From Pontederia crassipes (lineage: Eukaryota > Streptophyta > Magnoliopsida > Commelinales > Pontederiaceae), in assembly GCA_030549335.1 (NCBI GenBank), contig CM060197.1, forward strand, positions 45,535,654 to 45,599,653: 64,000 nt of DNA, given 5' to 3'. A program made the translations under genes and the position numbers. This document shows positions 37,103 through 49,287 of the stretch, piece by piece. The notes beneath the pieces were generated by a model that was given only the letters and a program-made list of their open reading frames with translations, made no database searches and was not told the DNA's origin. The first letter of the stretch is position 1. Every line of letters starts with the position of its first letter.

Positions 37103-40100
37103 TTACCAAGTACTTATGTTAAGCAAGTCCAAACAATGTTGGAACTTGCCATAAGGAACAGATTTGGTGAACATATCAGCTGGATTGTCTTCAGTGCCAA
37201 TCTTTTTCACCTTGATCCTCTTCTCAGTGCGGATGAAGTGATATCTGACATCAATGTGTTTGGTTCTTTCATGATGTACTTGATCCTTGGCTAAACATAT
37301 TGCACTCAGACTGTCACAGTGCACTATAGCCTGCTCCTGATGTAATCCGAGATCTCCAACTAAGCCTTTTAACCAGATGCCTTCCTTGGCAGCTTCCGTC
37401 AGTGCCATGTATTCAGCCTCTGTGGTGGACAATGTAACTGATGGCTGAAGTGTAGCCTTCCAACTAATAACTGAACTGCCCAAAGTGAAAACATAGCCTG
37501 TCATAGATCGTCTTCCATCAACATCTCCAGCATAATCTGAATCTGAGTACCCTGCAACCAAACACTCTTTATCACTTCTGTAGATGAGGCCAATATCAGA
37601 TGTTCCTCTCAGATACCGAAAAATTCGCTTCACTGCTTGCCAGTGCTCCTTTCCTGGATCGCTCATGAACCTGCTGACAACACTGACTGCATGAGCAATG
37701 TCTGGTCTTGTGCAAACCATGGCATACATCAGACTTCCAACTGCACTAGCATATGAAACCCGAGACATGTACTCCTTTTCTGCATCTGACTTTGGTGCGA
37801 AGGCAACAGAAAGATGAACATTTGCAGCTGATGGAGTATTCAAAGGCTTCGCTCCAGACATTCCAAACCTGGATAAAATCTTCTCAATATAACTTTTCTG
37901 AGATAAGAAGAGTTTACCCTGTGCGCGATCCCTTAGAATTTCCATCCCCAGAATCTTCTGTGCTGCACCAAGATCTTTCATATCGAATTCTGCACTGAGG
38001 AGCTTCTTCAGATTTTGAATGTCTGTCATGTCTCTAGCAGCAATAAGCATATCATCAACATACAAGAGCAGATAGATGGTGGAGCCGTCCTTCACCTTCT
38101 TGTGATATACACAGCAATCATAGGGACTTCGACTGAATCCCTTACTGATCATGAAGCTGTCGAACCTCTTGTACCATTGTCTGGGAGACTGCTTCAAGCC
38201 ATACAGAGATTTCTTCAAACTGCAAACTTGATTCTCCTTTCCAGGAATGGAGAATCCCTCTGGTTGGCTCATAAGAACATCTTCTTCAAATTCTCCATAG
38301 AGGAAAGCAGTCTTCACATCTAGTTGCTCGAGCTCTAGATTCTGATGTGCTACAAGAGCAAGTAGCACCCTGATAGAAGTATGTCTGACAACAGGTGAGA
38401 ATATCTCATTGTAGTCCACACCTTCTTTCTGACTATAACCTTTAGCAACCAATCGTGCTTTGTATCTCGTGCCTTCAACTCCTGGAATTCCTACTTTCTT
38501 CTTGAAGATCCATTTACAGCCAACAACCTTCCTGCCTTTAGGCAACTTGACCAGCTCCCACGTCTGATTCTTGTGAAGAGATTCCATCTCCTCACCCATA
38601 GCAGCGATCCACTGTTCAGATTCGGCACATGTGATGGCATCCCTATAAGAGGACGGCTCCAGGGACTCCACCTCTTCAGCTACCTGTAGTGCATAAGCAA
38701 CTATGTCCTCGAAACCATATCGCTTAGGAGGACCCACTTCTCTGCGAGGACGTCTAGCAGCAATTGACTCCTCTTCAGGTTGCTCATCAAATTCTTCACT
38801 TTCTGGTTCTGCTTCTTGATGTGATCCTTCAGCATCATCCTCAATTTGAGTGATTTCAACCTCCACCTGTTTACTGACACTCTCTTCAGCCTCCACCTTC
38901 AACTGAAGCATTGATGCTTCATCAAAGGTCACGCTTCTGCTGTGGATGACTTTGTGTTCTGAAGGAGACCAAATTCTGTAGCCCTTCACTCCTGCACCAT
39001 ATCCCATGAACACCCCTTCTTTGGCCCTTGGCTCCAACTTCCCTTCACTGACGTGATAGTATGCTGGACAACCAAAAACTTTCAGACAAGTATAATCAGC
39101 AGGATTTCCTGACCATACCTCAGTTGGAGTCTTGAGATCAATTGCAGTCGCCGGACTTCGATTCACCAAGTAACAAGCTGTGTTAACAGCTTCAGCCCAG
39201 AATGTCCTATTCAGACCAGCGTTAGAGAGCATGCACCTTGCCCTCTCCAGAAGTGTCCTGTTCATTCGTTCTGCAACTCCATTCTGCTGTGGAGTATCCC
39301 TGACTGTGCGATGTCTGGCAATGCCTTCATCTTTGCAGAACTGGTCAAATTCAGCAGAACAGAACTCCAAACCATTGTCAGTGCGAAGACGCTTCACTTT
39401 CTTCGACGTCTGATTTTCCACCAGAACCTTCCACTGCTTGAAGGCCTTGAAGGACTCACTCTTGTGTTTCATCATGAATACCCAAGTCATCCTCGAGTAG
39501 TCATCAATCACAGATAGGAAGTACCTCGCACCTCCTAATGATGGAACACGAGAGGGACCCCAACAATCGGCGTGAATGTAGTCAAGTGTCGCCTTCGTCC
39601 TGTGCACTGCCTTGCCAAACTGAGACCTTCGCTGTTTGCCGAATACGCAGTGCTTGCAGAAGTTGATTTCAGATATCTTCTTCTCCCCTAGAAGACCTCG
39701 TTTGCTGAGGATATTCATCCCGTTCTGACTCATATGCCCAAGCCGCATGTGCCACAGCCTGGACCTATCTGATTCGGATGAACTAGCCACTGCAGCAACG
39801 CCAGAGACTGTCTTGCCTTGTAATACATACAAGGACTTCTGTCTGACTCCCTTCAGAACCGTAGCATCACCTTTCATGACCGTGAGGATGCCTCCAGCAG
39901 CATTGATCTGACACCCTTTGGAGTCGAGGACTCCAAGTGATATCAAATTCTTTTTCAGTTGCGGAACATGGCGGACATCTGTCAGCGTCCTCACAAGACT
40001 GTCATGAGTCCTGATCTGCACAGAACCGATCCCAACTATCTGACAGGCTGCATCGTTGCCCATGATGACGTTTCCACCATCAATCTTCTGATAAGTTGAG

Positions 40101-41011
40101 AACCACTCTTTATTCGGAGTCATATGATAGGAACACCCCGAATCCAGAACCCAACTCTCCGCCAGACATCCTTGATCAGAAGCAGCCAGAACCAAATCAT
40201 CTTCGGAATTTTCTGTTTCATGTGCCACCGCAGCGACAGGGGCCTTCTTCTTCTTCGGACAATCCTTCTTCCAATGACCTGGTTCCTTGCAGTAATTACA
40301 GATGTCTTTCGCAGTGATTTTCTTCTTCTTCGACTTGGATTTCTTTGAATTCGAGGATTGTCCCTTCTCTGCGGTTGATATCAAACCCGCGGCCTGAGTC
40401 TCTGCAGAATTTCCAGATGCCCTATGCCGAAGTTCACAAGTATGGAGACTCGATCTTACTTCTTCCAGACTTATAGTTTCCTTCCCGATAATCATAGACT
40501 GAACGAAATTTTCATATGATGGAGGAAGCGAAACTAACAGAATTAGGGCAGCATCTTCATCCTCGATCTTAACATCGATATTTCTGAGTTCCATCAACAA
40601 AGAATTTAACTGATCAAGATGTTCCTTCAGAGGGGTACCTTCCTGCATGCGGAGAGAGAACAGACGTTGCTTCAACAACAACTTGTTGGTGAGAGACTTC
40701 GTCATATATAGACTCTCGAGTCTCAACCACAGACCGGCCGCTTTTTCTTCATCTGCGACCTCGATTATCACCTCATCCGCCAGACACAACAGGATCATCG
40801 AGTGCGCCTTCTCCTCCTGTGCCGCCAAAGTTGCTAGGTCGATCTCCTTTTCTTTGCCTTTCGAGTCTTCCTCCTTTGGCTTGTTCTTCGACACGTTTGA
40901 GAGCGGCGCCCAGACTCCTTGTTGCTTCAAAAGTGCCCGCATCTTGATCTGCCACAACCCGAAACTATTTCTGCCGTTGAACTTCTCCACGCTCACGTTG
41001 TGCGACGCCAT
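37103..41011 (-). CDS. copia-1 gag-pol polyprotein, intact frame
   Basis: One open frame of 1302 codons from [11 protein letters not shown] at 41011 (an upstream ATG at 41110 lies in the LTR and would read through the primer-binding site, so I reject it). Order: UBN2-type gag; CCHC knuckle '[14 protein letters not shown]'; protease '[11 protein letters not shown]'; GAG-pre-integrase '[10 protein letters not shown]'; integrase with HHCC finger, 'DDYSRMTW', 'DNGLEF' and '[14 protein letters not shown]'; RT with '[14 protein letters not shown]', '[11 protein letters not shown]' and catalytic '[11 protein letters not shown]'; RNase H '[13 protein letters not shown]' and '[10 protein letters not shown]'. 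This is the normal copia order, probably Tork-like. All catalytic motifs look present, so it may still encode working proteins. Confidence 0.95.
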   Translation of the reverse strand: MASHNVSVEKFNGRNSFGLWQIKMRALLKQQGVWAPLSNVSKNKPKEEDSKGKEKEIDLATLAAQEEKAHSMILLCLADEVIIEVADEEKAAGLWLRLESLYMTKSLTNKLLLKQRLFSLRMQEGTPLKEHLDQLNSLLMELRNIDVKIEDEDAALILLVSLPPSYENFVQSMIIGKETISLEEVRSSLHTCELRHRASGNSAETQAAGLISTAEKGQSSNSKKSKSKKKKITAKDICNYCKEPGHWKKDCPKKKKAPVAAVAHETENSEDDLVLAASDQGCLAESWVLDSGCSYHMTPNKEWFSTYQKIDGGNVIMGNDAACQIVGIGSVQIRTHDSLVRTLTDVRHVPQLKKNLISLGVLDSKGCQINAAGGILTVMKGDATVLKGVRQKSLYVLQGKTVSGVAAVASSSESDRSRLWHMRLGHMSQNGMNILSKRGLLGEKKISEINFCKHCVFGKQRRSQFGKAVHRTKATLDYIHADCWGPSRVPSLGGARYFLSVIDDYSRMTWVFMMKHKSESFKAFKQWKVLVENQTSKKVKRLRTDNGLEFCSAEFDQFCKDEGIARHRTVRDTPQQNGVAERMNRTLLERARCMLSNAGLNRTFWAEAVNTACYLVNRSPATAIDLKTPTEVWSGNPADYTCLKVFGCPAYYHVSEGKLEPRAKEGVFMGYGAGVKGYRIWSPSEHKVIHSRSVTFDEASMLQLKVEAEESVSKQVEVEITQIEDDAEGSHQEAEPESEEFDEQPEEESIAARRPRREVGPPKRYGFEDIVAYALQVAEEVESLEPSSYRDAITCAESEQWIAAMGEEMESLHKNQTWELVKLPKGRKVVGCKWIFKKKVGIPGVEGTRYKARLVAKGYSQKEGVDYNEIFSPVVRHTSIRVLLALVAHQNLELEQLDVKTAFLYGEFEEDVLMSQPEGFSIPGKENQVCSLKKSLYGLKQSPRQWYKRFDSFMISKGFSRSPYDCCVYHKKVKDGSTIYLLLYVDDMLIAARDMTDIQNLKKLLSAEFDMKDLGAAQKILGMEILRDRAQGKLFLSQKSYIEKILSRFGMSGAKPLNTPSAANVHLSVAFAPKSDAEKEYMSRVSYASAVGSLMYAMVCTRPDIAHAVSVVSRFMSDPGKEHWQAVKRIFRYLRGTSDIGLIYRSDKECLVAGYSDSDYAGDVDGRRSMTGYVFTLGSSVISWKATLQPSVTLSTTEAEYMALTEAAKEGIWLKGLVGDLGLHQEQAIVHCDSLSAICLAKDQVHHERTKHIDVRYHFIRTEKRIKVKKIGTEDNPADMFTKSVPYGKFQHCLDLLNISTW

Positions 41012-41062
41012 CTCCCTGCTGATCGAGAATCGTTGACAAACCCTAAGGCTCTGATACCAGTT

Positions 41063-41513
41063 TGTTACGAAAAGAGGGAGAGAGGGATCGCACGAAATAC
41101 AGAAGAACACGAAGAGGAAAAACGGCGGCGGATCTTTGTTATGGAATAATGATGATTACAAGGGATAGGTCTCGGTCTAGACCCCTAGGGAGTTTATATA
41201 GGCACTCCCTTTGACAGATGATAGGAATTACATACAGACTGGGACTCTAAATAAATCCCCTGAAAATAGGACATCTATCTCGTGATAAGGAAACAAATCA
41301 AATCCGAATCACAAACAGAATACCCCTAAAAAATTTTCGCTCAGGGGGCTCCGCCCCCTTGCAACCCCCGCAGGGGGGGATCCCCCTGGATCCCCCCCTT
41401 GACCCCCCACAGGCTCGCTGACCGGGCTTGCGAGACCCCCGTAGGGGAATTCTGCTGAAGCGCCTGACTATGTAGGGGGACCAACTGGGTTCAGATTCAA
41501 GGCATTATTAACA
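41063..41513 (-). repeat. 5' LTR of copia-1, with a GC-rich insert
   Basis: It is 451 bp. Relative to the other LTR copies of this family in the window, it has an extra block at about 41322-41430 made of G/C runs (GCTCAGGGGGCTCCGCCCCC and similar), absent from 36769-37027 and from the solo LTR at 3221. Confidence 0.92.
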
Positions 41514-43180
41514 TAAAGATTGTACACGGACTCAGGAACATCAACAATATGCATATTAGAACCAATTGAGTATCTTAAATACCTAAGAGTATCAATGAAA
41601 TCCAACGTTATTTCTTTCTTCCTTAATTGATGTATACAAAAATTGAGTGTCCTAAGATTTCTCAAATTATGAATCAAATAAGGCATCAAATTGCTTATCG
41701 GAAAATCTCTCACAGAATGAAACATGAGTGTTCTCATATGAAGCTTTGTTTCGAATATTGGCACCAAATCCTTTATTTCGAAATTCTCCTTGGAAGAAAA
41801 GAACAAGTGTCGAATTGTTTTAGGAATCGTATCTTCATGCAATTTGTCTGTGCTTACCAATAAATACTCAGCTTTAGCAAGGTCTTGTGCAAAATCGTGA
41901 ATAAGGTCATGCATCACAAATCTATTGCGGTTAACATTATAATGTTGTAGAATCGACCTACGCAGTAATTCATTGAAATAATCATTGCCTATATCTTCTT
42001 CCATCTTTTTCTCCTTTGGGTGAAGGAATCCATTTGCCATCCATTGTTGAACTACAGTTGCTTATTTAAGTGGAGAATCCTTTGGAAACAAGCACAAGTA
42101 CATAAAAGCATCGTCTCAATTCTATTGGCATATTATCATAGCTCAATTTCAAAGCCGGTCAGATGCCATCATTTTTGTCATCAATTTCCCATAGCTTGCT
42201 ATCCAATATTTCTATCCATTCTTCTTCATCATCTTCGATACTAAGAAAACTTGCAAGAACCTTGACGGCCGAAGGTAACCCTTGACACTTTTCAACCATC
42301 TTCTTGCCGATGTCCAAGAAATTATGTTCTAATTCATCATTCCGAGCTTCGAAACAAATCTTTGTAAACAACAACCAACAATTCTCGAAAGACAAAATTT
42401 GTAACTTAATTGGGTCAGTTGTTTGCATAATTTTTGCAACACTCTCATTCCGAGTAGTCACTAAAATTTTACCTACCCCAACATCAACCAATAGACTTCT
42501 TAATGACTTCCAAAGCTCAAAGTTTTCATTCCAAACATCATCTAGTACCAAAAAGCACTCTTTCCCTTTCAACTTTCTGTTAAGAGCCTCAGGAAACTTA
42601 TTTAAACTCATATAACTATTGGTGGCCGTACTAAAAGAGTTACAAATTTTTGTCAATAGATTGTCAACATTGAAGTCTTGAGAAACACATACCACCCTTT
42701 CATATCAAAGTGTTGATGCACTCTTGCATCATGATACACCATTTGTGCAAGTGTAGTTTTGCCTAATCCGCCCATACCAACTATGGGAAGCACCGAAACT
42801 TTGCCTAGAGTAGTTTCATTCGGTCTTTCTAGTGACCACTTGATTATATTATCCTTATGATCTTGCCTACCAAAAGTTTTATTCTCATCAAAGTAGGAAG
42901 TGGTTTCTATGGGCTTCCACTTTTTAACTCTTCTTCTCTTTCCATCCTTCTCTCTTAAGTTAATTCGATTCCATTCATTTGTGATATCTTTAAATCTCTC
43001 CTTAATCTCTTTCACTCTACTTATCAATTCATTCGAGACAGAAATCTTCAGATGATAAGAGTTCCAGTCAAATATTACCTCATCATCATGCTTACTATCT
43101 TTCATGCGGCAGGCCATGACCTTCCTTCTAGCTCCCACTTTGGCCCGGGGCACTTCATATTCGTACTCATCTATTGCAAT

Positions 43181-45597
43181 CAGTTTTAAACTGCATCAAA
43201 TAGCTTCCAGTTTCATGATACGGCATTTGGCTTCTAATAGAAGAAAAAACAATAACAACATGCAATGATTAAGTGCTGGCAGAGACGTGCACTTGCAACG
43301 TCTGTTCTTCTTGGAACCAGTAAATTAAATCCAAATGTTTTAGCAATGGAGCAATAATGCTATTTCTTACTGAACTTCATCAGCTCATATTAATAAGAGT
43401 CCAAGTTGTCAAATCAGCCTAATAAGGGATTCAATTCCTAAAATTTTATTTTTTTATCAAGAATTTGTCCCCTTAATTCTCAAATATAATTCATGTTCTT
43501 AGCAAAAAGAAAAAATAGGATCTAATTTATTACCTATAGGAATTTTTTATCAATATAAGTTTTATTATTCTAAGCTTATCTTGATATTTTTTTCTCTTAT
43601 TGTAATACTCATTTATGAAGTTAATTTTTAATTAACTCGTTCTTCAATGATATTATAATTTAAGTAGAATAATAAATTTATTTAATTTATTATAACATAA
43701 GTAATCATTATTTAAAGGCTAGGTTATATAATTGATGGCTATTATATATCAATAATACAATATATATGTATATATATATATATATGCATATATGTATTGT
43801 TTATATATTTATATTCTTAATAAGTTCAAATGTATTTAATAAATAAAATATTCACAGTTAAATTATCAATCACCTCATCACAATTTAAGTCCTATTCTAA
43901 TGTCCCTGCAACAATTATGGGTTCCTAAAGCAAGGACGAAGTAAAGTGCCTAAACGGACCTTCGCCTGCATGTATAGACAATGAAAAACTTTGAAATTAT
44001 TTTGACCCAAAATATGTGTAAAGGTTTTATGATGACTTAAATGATTTGTTAATAAAAAAAACAAAAAAATAAAACTTCTTATCAGTGGTCATGTTCCATA
44101 TGAGGTATTTTATTATTTTCAATCATGAGGTACTCATAGTCGGTGATAATTCATGCGCAAGGCAACCTTCTAAGATTGTTGCATCGGTCATGTTCCAAAC
44201 TTGCATAGTGGCAGCTCTCTCAAAGTTTATTAGTTATATTCTTTTTGTTAAAATAACAAGATGATGATATAACCATCTCCATTCAATGGGTATTTTTTGT
44301 ATTGATCAATTTGTGTACTGAATTTTTTAACGTTAATACTAAATTGTTTGTATTCATTTAATGAGTATTCTTGGTATTGATTAATTTTTTTATCGATGTT
44401 GAGAATTTTTCATTATTTATCTTCGAGTGCACAATGATAAATCATGGCTCTCGTAGAGTGTTTGCATTTGCAATCCGGTAACGATGCAAGAAGTCGGCAT
44501 GTCAAAAGAAACTTAATGTGTAATAAAGATGGATCATCAACTTGGGAAGCTCAATGGCGATCTGTGTCAAAGGGTTGAACAAGAACACAACATATTTGTC
44601 ATTGCCTGAATGCTCAACATGTCAATGACGAAGTTCTCGCTTTGAAAATGATTCGTCAAAGAGCGCTTCTTGTTGTCATGGAGAAACCTGAGCAAGCATG
44701 GATTCCTATAGGAGGTCCAATGAGATCTTGGAGCTGCGCGCATCACGTCGGACCTCTAGTCTTTGCACACGAGTGATGTTTGTATGTGGTTGCTAACGTG
44801 AGCACGAGTTGTGATTACCTCCAACATGTCTTGCAATGTTCTAGACTCTTTTTTTTTACAAAAAGAATGATTGAAACATGTTTTTCATCTTTTTTATAGT
44901 AGTTTATTACAATCAAATTTTTTATTTTCTTATGGTCAATTTTTTTCAATTTGTTTATATCTTTTTTAGTAATTTATTAGAGTATTTTTTTATTTTTTAA
45001 TGGTTAAAGATTTCTTTTTTTACAAAAAAAAGTTTGGAAAAGCCTATATTGCATCTTTTTATATTTTTTATGATTATATATTGATCTTTAAAAGAGTAAA
45101 TTTCAACAAGATAAAATATCAATTTTAAAACTTTTAAAATTTCACTTAAATTTAAAATGGCCATAATTTTAAGAAATGGTTGAGCATATTGATATATAAT
45201 AAAAGATTAATATAACACTAAGAAATGACCAAAAATAATTTTGAATTAATCAAAATGTAATTCTAAAAAGTTTTTTAAATGGGGTCAAAATTAATCTTTG
45301 AAAATTAATAAACTTTAATATTTGAAAACTTTTAAAGAAGAAAAAAATATAAAATTTGAATGACGAAATGAAATTAAAACATAATTAAAAAAATATTACA
45401 TACAAACAACTAATTTGTATGCATCTGTACCAATGCAGCAATAGTGAAGTTAAGAAAATGCATAAAAACAACTAAATCTTGTGGATCTTCATTTGATAAA
45501 GTGGTTACATAGGCCCCAAATGTTTTATAAGTTATTAAAAATGAGGATATAAGGGGTTGTTGTCAACTCATCTTAATTGTTGTCACAATATGCTTGG
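43181..45597. other. AT-rich spacer left of a solo LTR
   Basis: 43181-43250 is homologous to the NLR-D upstream region near 57075-57160 (shared TTTTAAACTGCATCAAAT and TTTCATGATACGG), i.e. remnant NLR-C 5' flank. Around 44090-44240 short blocks (GTTGCATCGG, TCATGAGGTACT) recur at 47580-47860, which hints at old duplication. 44440-44840 is less AT-rich but gives no recognisable protein in any frame. Confidence 0.55.
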
Positions 45598-47495
45598 TGA
45601 TGCATGCATTATTATACATGTTTTCATACATCATTTTATATTATTTTTCGTAGTTTTTACTATTACATGCATCTATTTTTTCAATTATTTTTCCAAAATT
45701 TGTTAGAGTCCAAAACTACCAACTTTCATTGTATTTTGATCAAGTGTCAAGTTGGAGGTGCAAGGCGATTGTCACGAAAAAGCACGGAAATCAGAGCAGG
45801 GCCGATTGTAAGACCAAATCCGAGTCGGATTTTGCGCGATAGAATAACCCAAGCCGGGTACACTATAACCCGGGCCGGGTTGTCTTATCAGACGGCTCAG
45901 ATTTTCTCCTTATTGAACACAAAGTTAACATCTCAAAACGGCGTTCAACCCTAGGGGGACGTTCTCCCCTATAAATACTACAGTTTGGAGGCCTCGTACG
46001 CATCCCCTGACTCATGAATTCGCGTGCCCTAGCCACCCAACTTCCGAGAGAAAATTTTGTAGTGCTGAATTCTGAAGCAACTTGGAGGCGTTTCGGCGAA
46101 CCCCTACGACGACCGCACGACCGAGGCTCGTGACAGAGGCATCATCGGACTCCAGGAAGCATACTTTAGTAATATTTCTGATGAAATTCTTATTTATCAT
46201 TAATGATTTGATGTCAAAACAATTTTGTATGGAGTAGTTTTGTTGTTAAGTGAAAACTAAGTTGAACCCTGCTTATCTCTCAATTTATTTGGATAATTAG
46301 ACTTTTGTTAAATTGCAATTCGTACATGTTTAATGTTAGAATATTGGATAATCTTCATGTCGTATTATTATGCAAGTTTTTGCATGATTAGCTGTTAAAT
46401 TTTCTTTCGAAATTCAATTTGATTCACGAAGTCTGCAATCATAGAACCCGGACCGGGTAGCATCAAACCTGGGCCGCATTTTATCTCCGATTGGATCGCT
46501 GTTGTTCTTACGATGGAGCCCGGACCGAGTTGTTTGTGCCTGGGCCGAGTTGTTCGAAACCCGGGATACTGCTTCTCTGCTCGGGCCGTGTTGACTGCGC
46601 AGTGTAGATGCGAGATTTTTTCTATCTGAACCTGGGCCATGTTCGGTAGAATCCGGGCCGGGTCAGTGTATTTTTCTTGTCGAAACCGAGCTTTATTGTA
46701 CTTACCCGGGCCGAGTTCTACTTAAACCGGGCTGAGTAATATCTTGGGGGTTTCTAATCGCTATACTTCAGATTTGATTGATATTTCTTTTGGATTTGGA
46801 AGGATTTTTATTCTATGCATTCTGATCATGGTTATGTGTAATTTGATTGAGTTTTCAACTGGTTGGACTTAATCTTGAATAGAATAGTTAGGTTCTCGAG
46901 ATTTTGAGTCATTTATATTTAACAATTCTTCTTCGTGCATTAATGCATCTCAATTAAAATTTGATTATTATGTTCTCAGTTTTTAGAAATCATAGTTTTA
47001 TTTTGATTAGAGATAATTAGTTCTCAAGTTTTTTTAACACTATATTTATGTGTATAAGTTGCATTTTAAAGCAATTCGGTTCAAAGTAAGATTAGAGTTG
47101 ATTGTGGTTTCAACTACTTTAATGGCACTTTTATCGGATTAGTTTGATTCTCAAGTTTTTTAGATCAATATTTATAAGCAACTCATTTTCATTAGAAGTC
47201 TAATTGGTGATTTATTGATTATTTGAGAGAAAACAGGGGAATACGAAGTTAGACCCTAATTCATCATTATTATCAATGTTTCCTCTACTAAGCACCGTTT
47301 TCATTTGCTTTCTCACTTCCTTTTTCTTAATTGATAAATTGAATGTTGATTCATCGATTGATTTTTCACAATAGCTTTTAGAGAAAAAGATTGTTAATCT
47401 TCAGTCCTCGTAGGTTCGACATTCTATTCACTCTTTATTACTTGATACGGTCTAGTATACTTGTTAGTATATTTGCGCTTAATTTTTACGCATCA
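45598..47495. mobile_element. solo LTR (1898 bp) with iterated GGGCCGGGTT motifs
   Basis: It starts TGATGCATGCATTATTATAC and ends AATTTTTACGCATCA, flanked by a perfect target-site duplication CTTGG (45593-45597, 47496-47500). Start and end sequences resemble the solo LTR at 27756-29021 ('TGATGCA', 'CCTCGTAGGTTCGACATTC...TTATTACTTGA'), so the two belong to related families. Two zones (45835-45885 and 46445-46740) contain about ten imperfect copies of CCCGGGCCGGGTT. No internal genes are present. Confidence 0.85.
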
Positions 47496-47504
47496 CTTGG
47501 CAAT

Positions 47505-47908
47505 AGAAAATTGCAAATACAGGACTAGATGTCCCAAATTGATCAGGCGATTGAAATCGTTTAGGCAATCTTTTGAGGTTGTTGCATCGGTATAGTCATC
47601 CATTACTAACCTAGCTAGGGGTGCAAATTACCTCTCTCTAGTAGCTCTCTCATTGGGTTTCCTGAATGTTTAGACACTTATGTGACACCACAAGGAATTT
47701 GCCTCAAATCCTGATTTCTCAAATCTAATCTTCGTAAAAACTTGAATTTCATAAAAAGGTGGTTAGCAACGTGCATGTTGATTCTTGTTTGTCTTCTGAT
47801 GAACATCATGATGAGGGTAAGAGGTATTTTGTCATTTTCGATCATGATGTACTTGTGGTCTTCATGCACAAGCACATGTACATTATGTGACAATTCATGC
47901 ACAACCAA
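47505..47908 (-). pseudogene. LRR relic of the third CNL type (G4), minus strand
   Basis: The minus strand reads 'FMKFKFLRRLDLRNQDLRQIP' (about 47700-47765), then in broken frames 'CNNLKRLPK' and 'LINLGHLVLYL' (about 47525-47590), matching 'CNNLGRLPNNLNHLINLRHLGL' of relic G2. It starts right beside the solo LTR's target duplication. No NB domain is seen. Confidence 0.55.
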
Positions 47909-47927
47909 CTATATTGTGCGCTTTCAA

Positions 47928-49287
47928 AAAGCTTTACTTTTCATCTCAATACTAATCTTCTCTCAATTATTTTTTATTTTTTATTTAGTTTAATAATCCT
48001 AGAGAAAAAATAAAGGGTATTTTTTTTCTTGACAAAAAAATATTATGCTTTATTTCCTTATTCTATTTTTCTTACCATCATTCATTTCCATCTCATATTT
48101 TACCATACAAATTAATTTGTTTTGATTCTTCCTTTAATTGCATGCTTTATTTTTATTTTCTTGACTTTATATTTTCAACTAAACATGTCTTTCTTTTCTT
48201 TTTATTTTTCTCTCTCGTGCTCTATTAGTTATATTATTTTTATCTTGTTTTTTTGTGTTTAATTTTATTTAAATAACAATATTAAACACCTTCATATAAT
48301 GAATATTATATATATATATATGAATTTTTTCATTGAATTTTTAATGTGGATATGATATTTTAAAGTATCAACAAATCATAGTGGAGAATGTGAGAAACTA
48401 AATTGTCAATCACCACATCACAATTTAAATTCTATATACATATATCTCACTTGGGGGACAGCCCTACAATAATAATGGGACTCTAAAAAGTCTATATCTA
48501 AAAGTGTTGCTACTCTTCCATTGACAATGTATTTGGCAATGCAAATTGATACAGAAATCATTTAAGGCAAACTTCTGAATTGTTGGACTAGTCATAGATT
48601 TTGTCGCTGACACTGACAACTATCTCAATTATATTGTTTTTATCTTGTTTTTTTTGTTTTTTTACTTTTATTTAAACAACAATATGAGGGTATAACCATT
48701 TTCATTTCATGGGTACTTTTGATTCATCTGCCATATCTAAACCTTCAGGAAAATCTAATCATAGAGCTTTCAAAATCAGCATGCACAATCTACAAGTGCT
48801 AGAACTTCATCAGTGCAATAACCTTGGAAGGCTGCCTAATAATCTCAATCATTTGATAAATTTGAGACATTTAGGATTGCATTTGAATTGGCAAACATAC
48901 TATGACAACAACCGAGGCCAATTGACAGCAATGCCTTTAGGATCGTGATGTCTTCGAAGGTCGTGTCTTGTAGCATCAATGAGATTAGACATCTTGATCT
49001 CAAAGGAGAAATTTCCATTTCAAAATCTGGAAAATGTAGCAGATGCAAGTCATGCAGAGATCAATCTGGAAAGCAAAAGACACCTCAACAATTTGATGCT
49101 TCTCCAGAATCGCAACACAAATCAGCCGAATGGTGTGTGCACAAGAGATGATTATCGAGAGTCTCTATTCTCGAGCGGGCTCGAATTACTATGGATAGTG
49201 AATTATCCAGGGAAAGTGCAATTCAATCTCTCTCTTGGGAAAATTGTCAATAGTTGAAGTCCCTTTGCATTTAGGCACAACTTGTGC
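47928..49287. repeat. first copy of a tandem duplication (second copy from 49288)
   Basis: The stretch 47928-48260 (starting AAAAGCTTTACTTTTCATCTC) is repeated at 49288-49625 (AAAAGATTTACCTTTTCATCTC) with the same order of T-rich blocks. The following regions also correspond, including the LRR relics G2 and G3 and the 'GTGAGAAACTAAATTGTCAATCA' spacer. The unit is about 1360 bp; the copies differ by many substitutions and indels, so the duplication is old. Confidence 0.75.
48709..49257 (+). pseudogene. LRR relic of the third CNL type (G2)
   Basis: 48709-48948 gives 'LQVLELHQCNNLGRLP' and 'LINLRHLGLHLNW', a normal LRR pair, and ends in a stop after 'LTAMPLG'. 48979-49257 continues in other frames with 'NLENVADASHAEINLESKR', the LRR block that follows the MHD-distal LRRs in RGA-type CNLs. 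The frames do not join and no CC or NB-ARC is present. Confidence 0.75.

Larger units (their letters stand above)
36453..41513 (-). mobile_element. young Ty1/copia element copia-1 with chimeric 3' LTR, inside NLR-C
   Basis: The 5061-bp element is bounded by a perfect target-site duplication TAAAG (36448-36452, 41514-41518) and has TGTTA...TAACA ends. The 5' LTR is 41063-41513; the primer-binding site TGGTATCAGAGC (minus, 41048-41059) is canonical; the gag-pol frame is uninterrupted; the purine tract CAAGGTGGAGATT (minus, 37028-37040) precedes the 3' LTR. The 3' end is unusual: a complete but shorter LTR (37027-36769), 57 bp of NLR sequence, then the distal 259 bp of a second LTR (36711-36453). 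That last piece differs from the 5' LTR at three positions only, indicating recent activity. Related LTRs occur at 3221-3559 and about 62822. Confidence 0.95.
35643..43180 (-). pseudogene. NLR-C: CNL receptor split by copia-1, lacking both ends
   Basis: The N-terminal piece (43180-41514) starts within the CC ('[12 protein letters not shown]'), runs through P-loop [11 protein letters not shown], has a frame change near 42690, and keeps kinase-2 'CFLVLDDVWNENFE', 'GLPSA' (Leu to Ser in GLPLA) and MHD ('FVMHDLIHDFAQD'). It has a one-base insertion before RNBS-D and a TAA replacing CAA near 42062. Copia-1 then interrupts the LRR at 'YLQT'. The remaining LRRs follow at 36452-35643 in broken frames, and homology stops at 35643, so C-terminal LRRs and acidic exons are missing. 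The CC start and promoter are gone by a deletion at 43175 relative to NLR-D, its closest relative here. Confidence 0.93.

Noticed and set aside
41011-41110. Upstream ATG of the copia-1 frame
   Set aside because: It would start in the 5' LTR and translate the primer-binding site; the Met at 41011 begins the recognisable gag.
37043-41149. Several plus-strand frames of 60-129 codons
   Set aside because: They are antisense shadows of the copia-1 polyprotein.
44440-44840. Less AT-rich stretch as a gene fragment
   Set aside because: Six-frame reading gives no stable frame or motif; resemblance to LRR blocks was too weak to claim.
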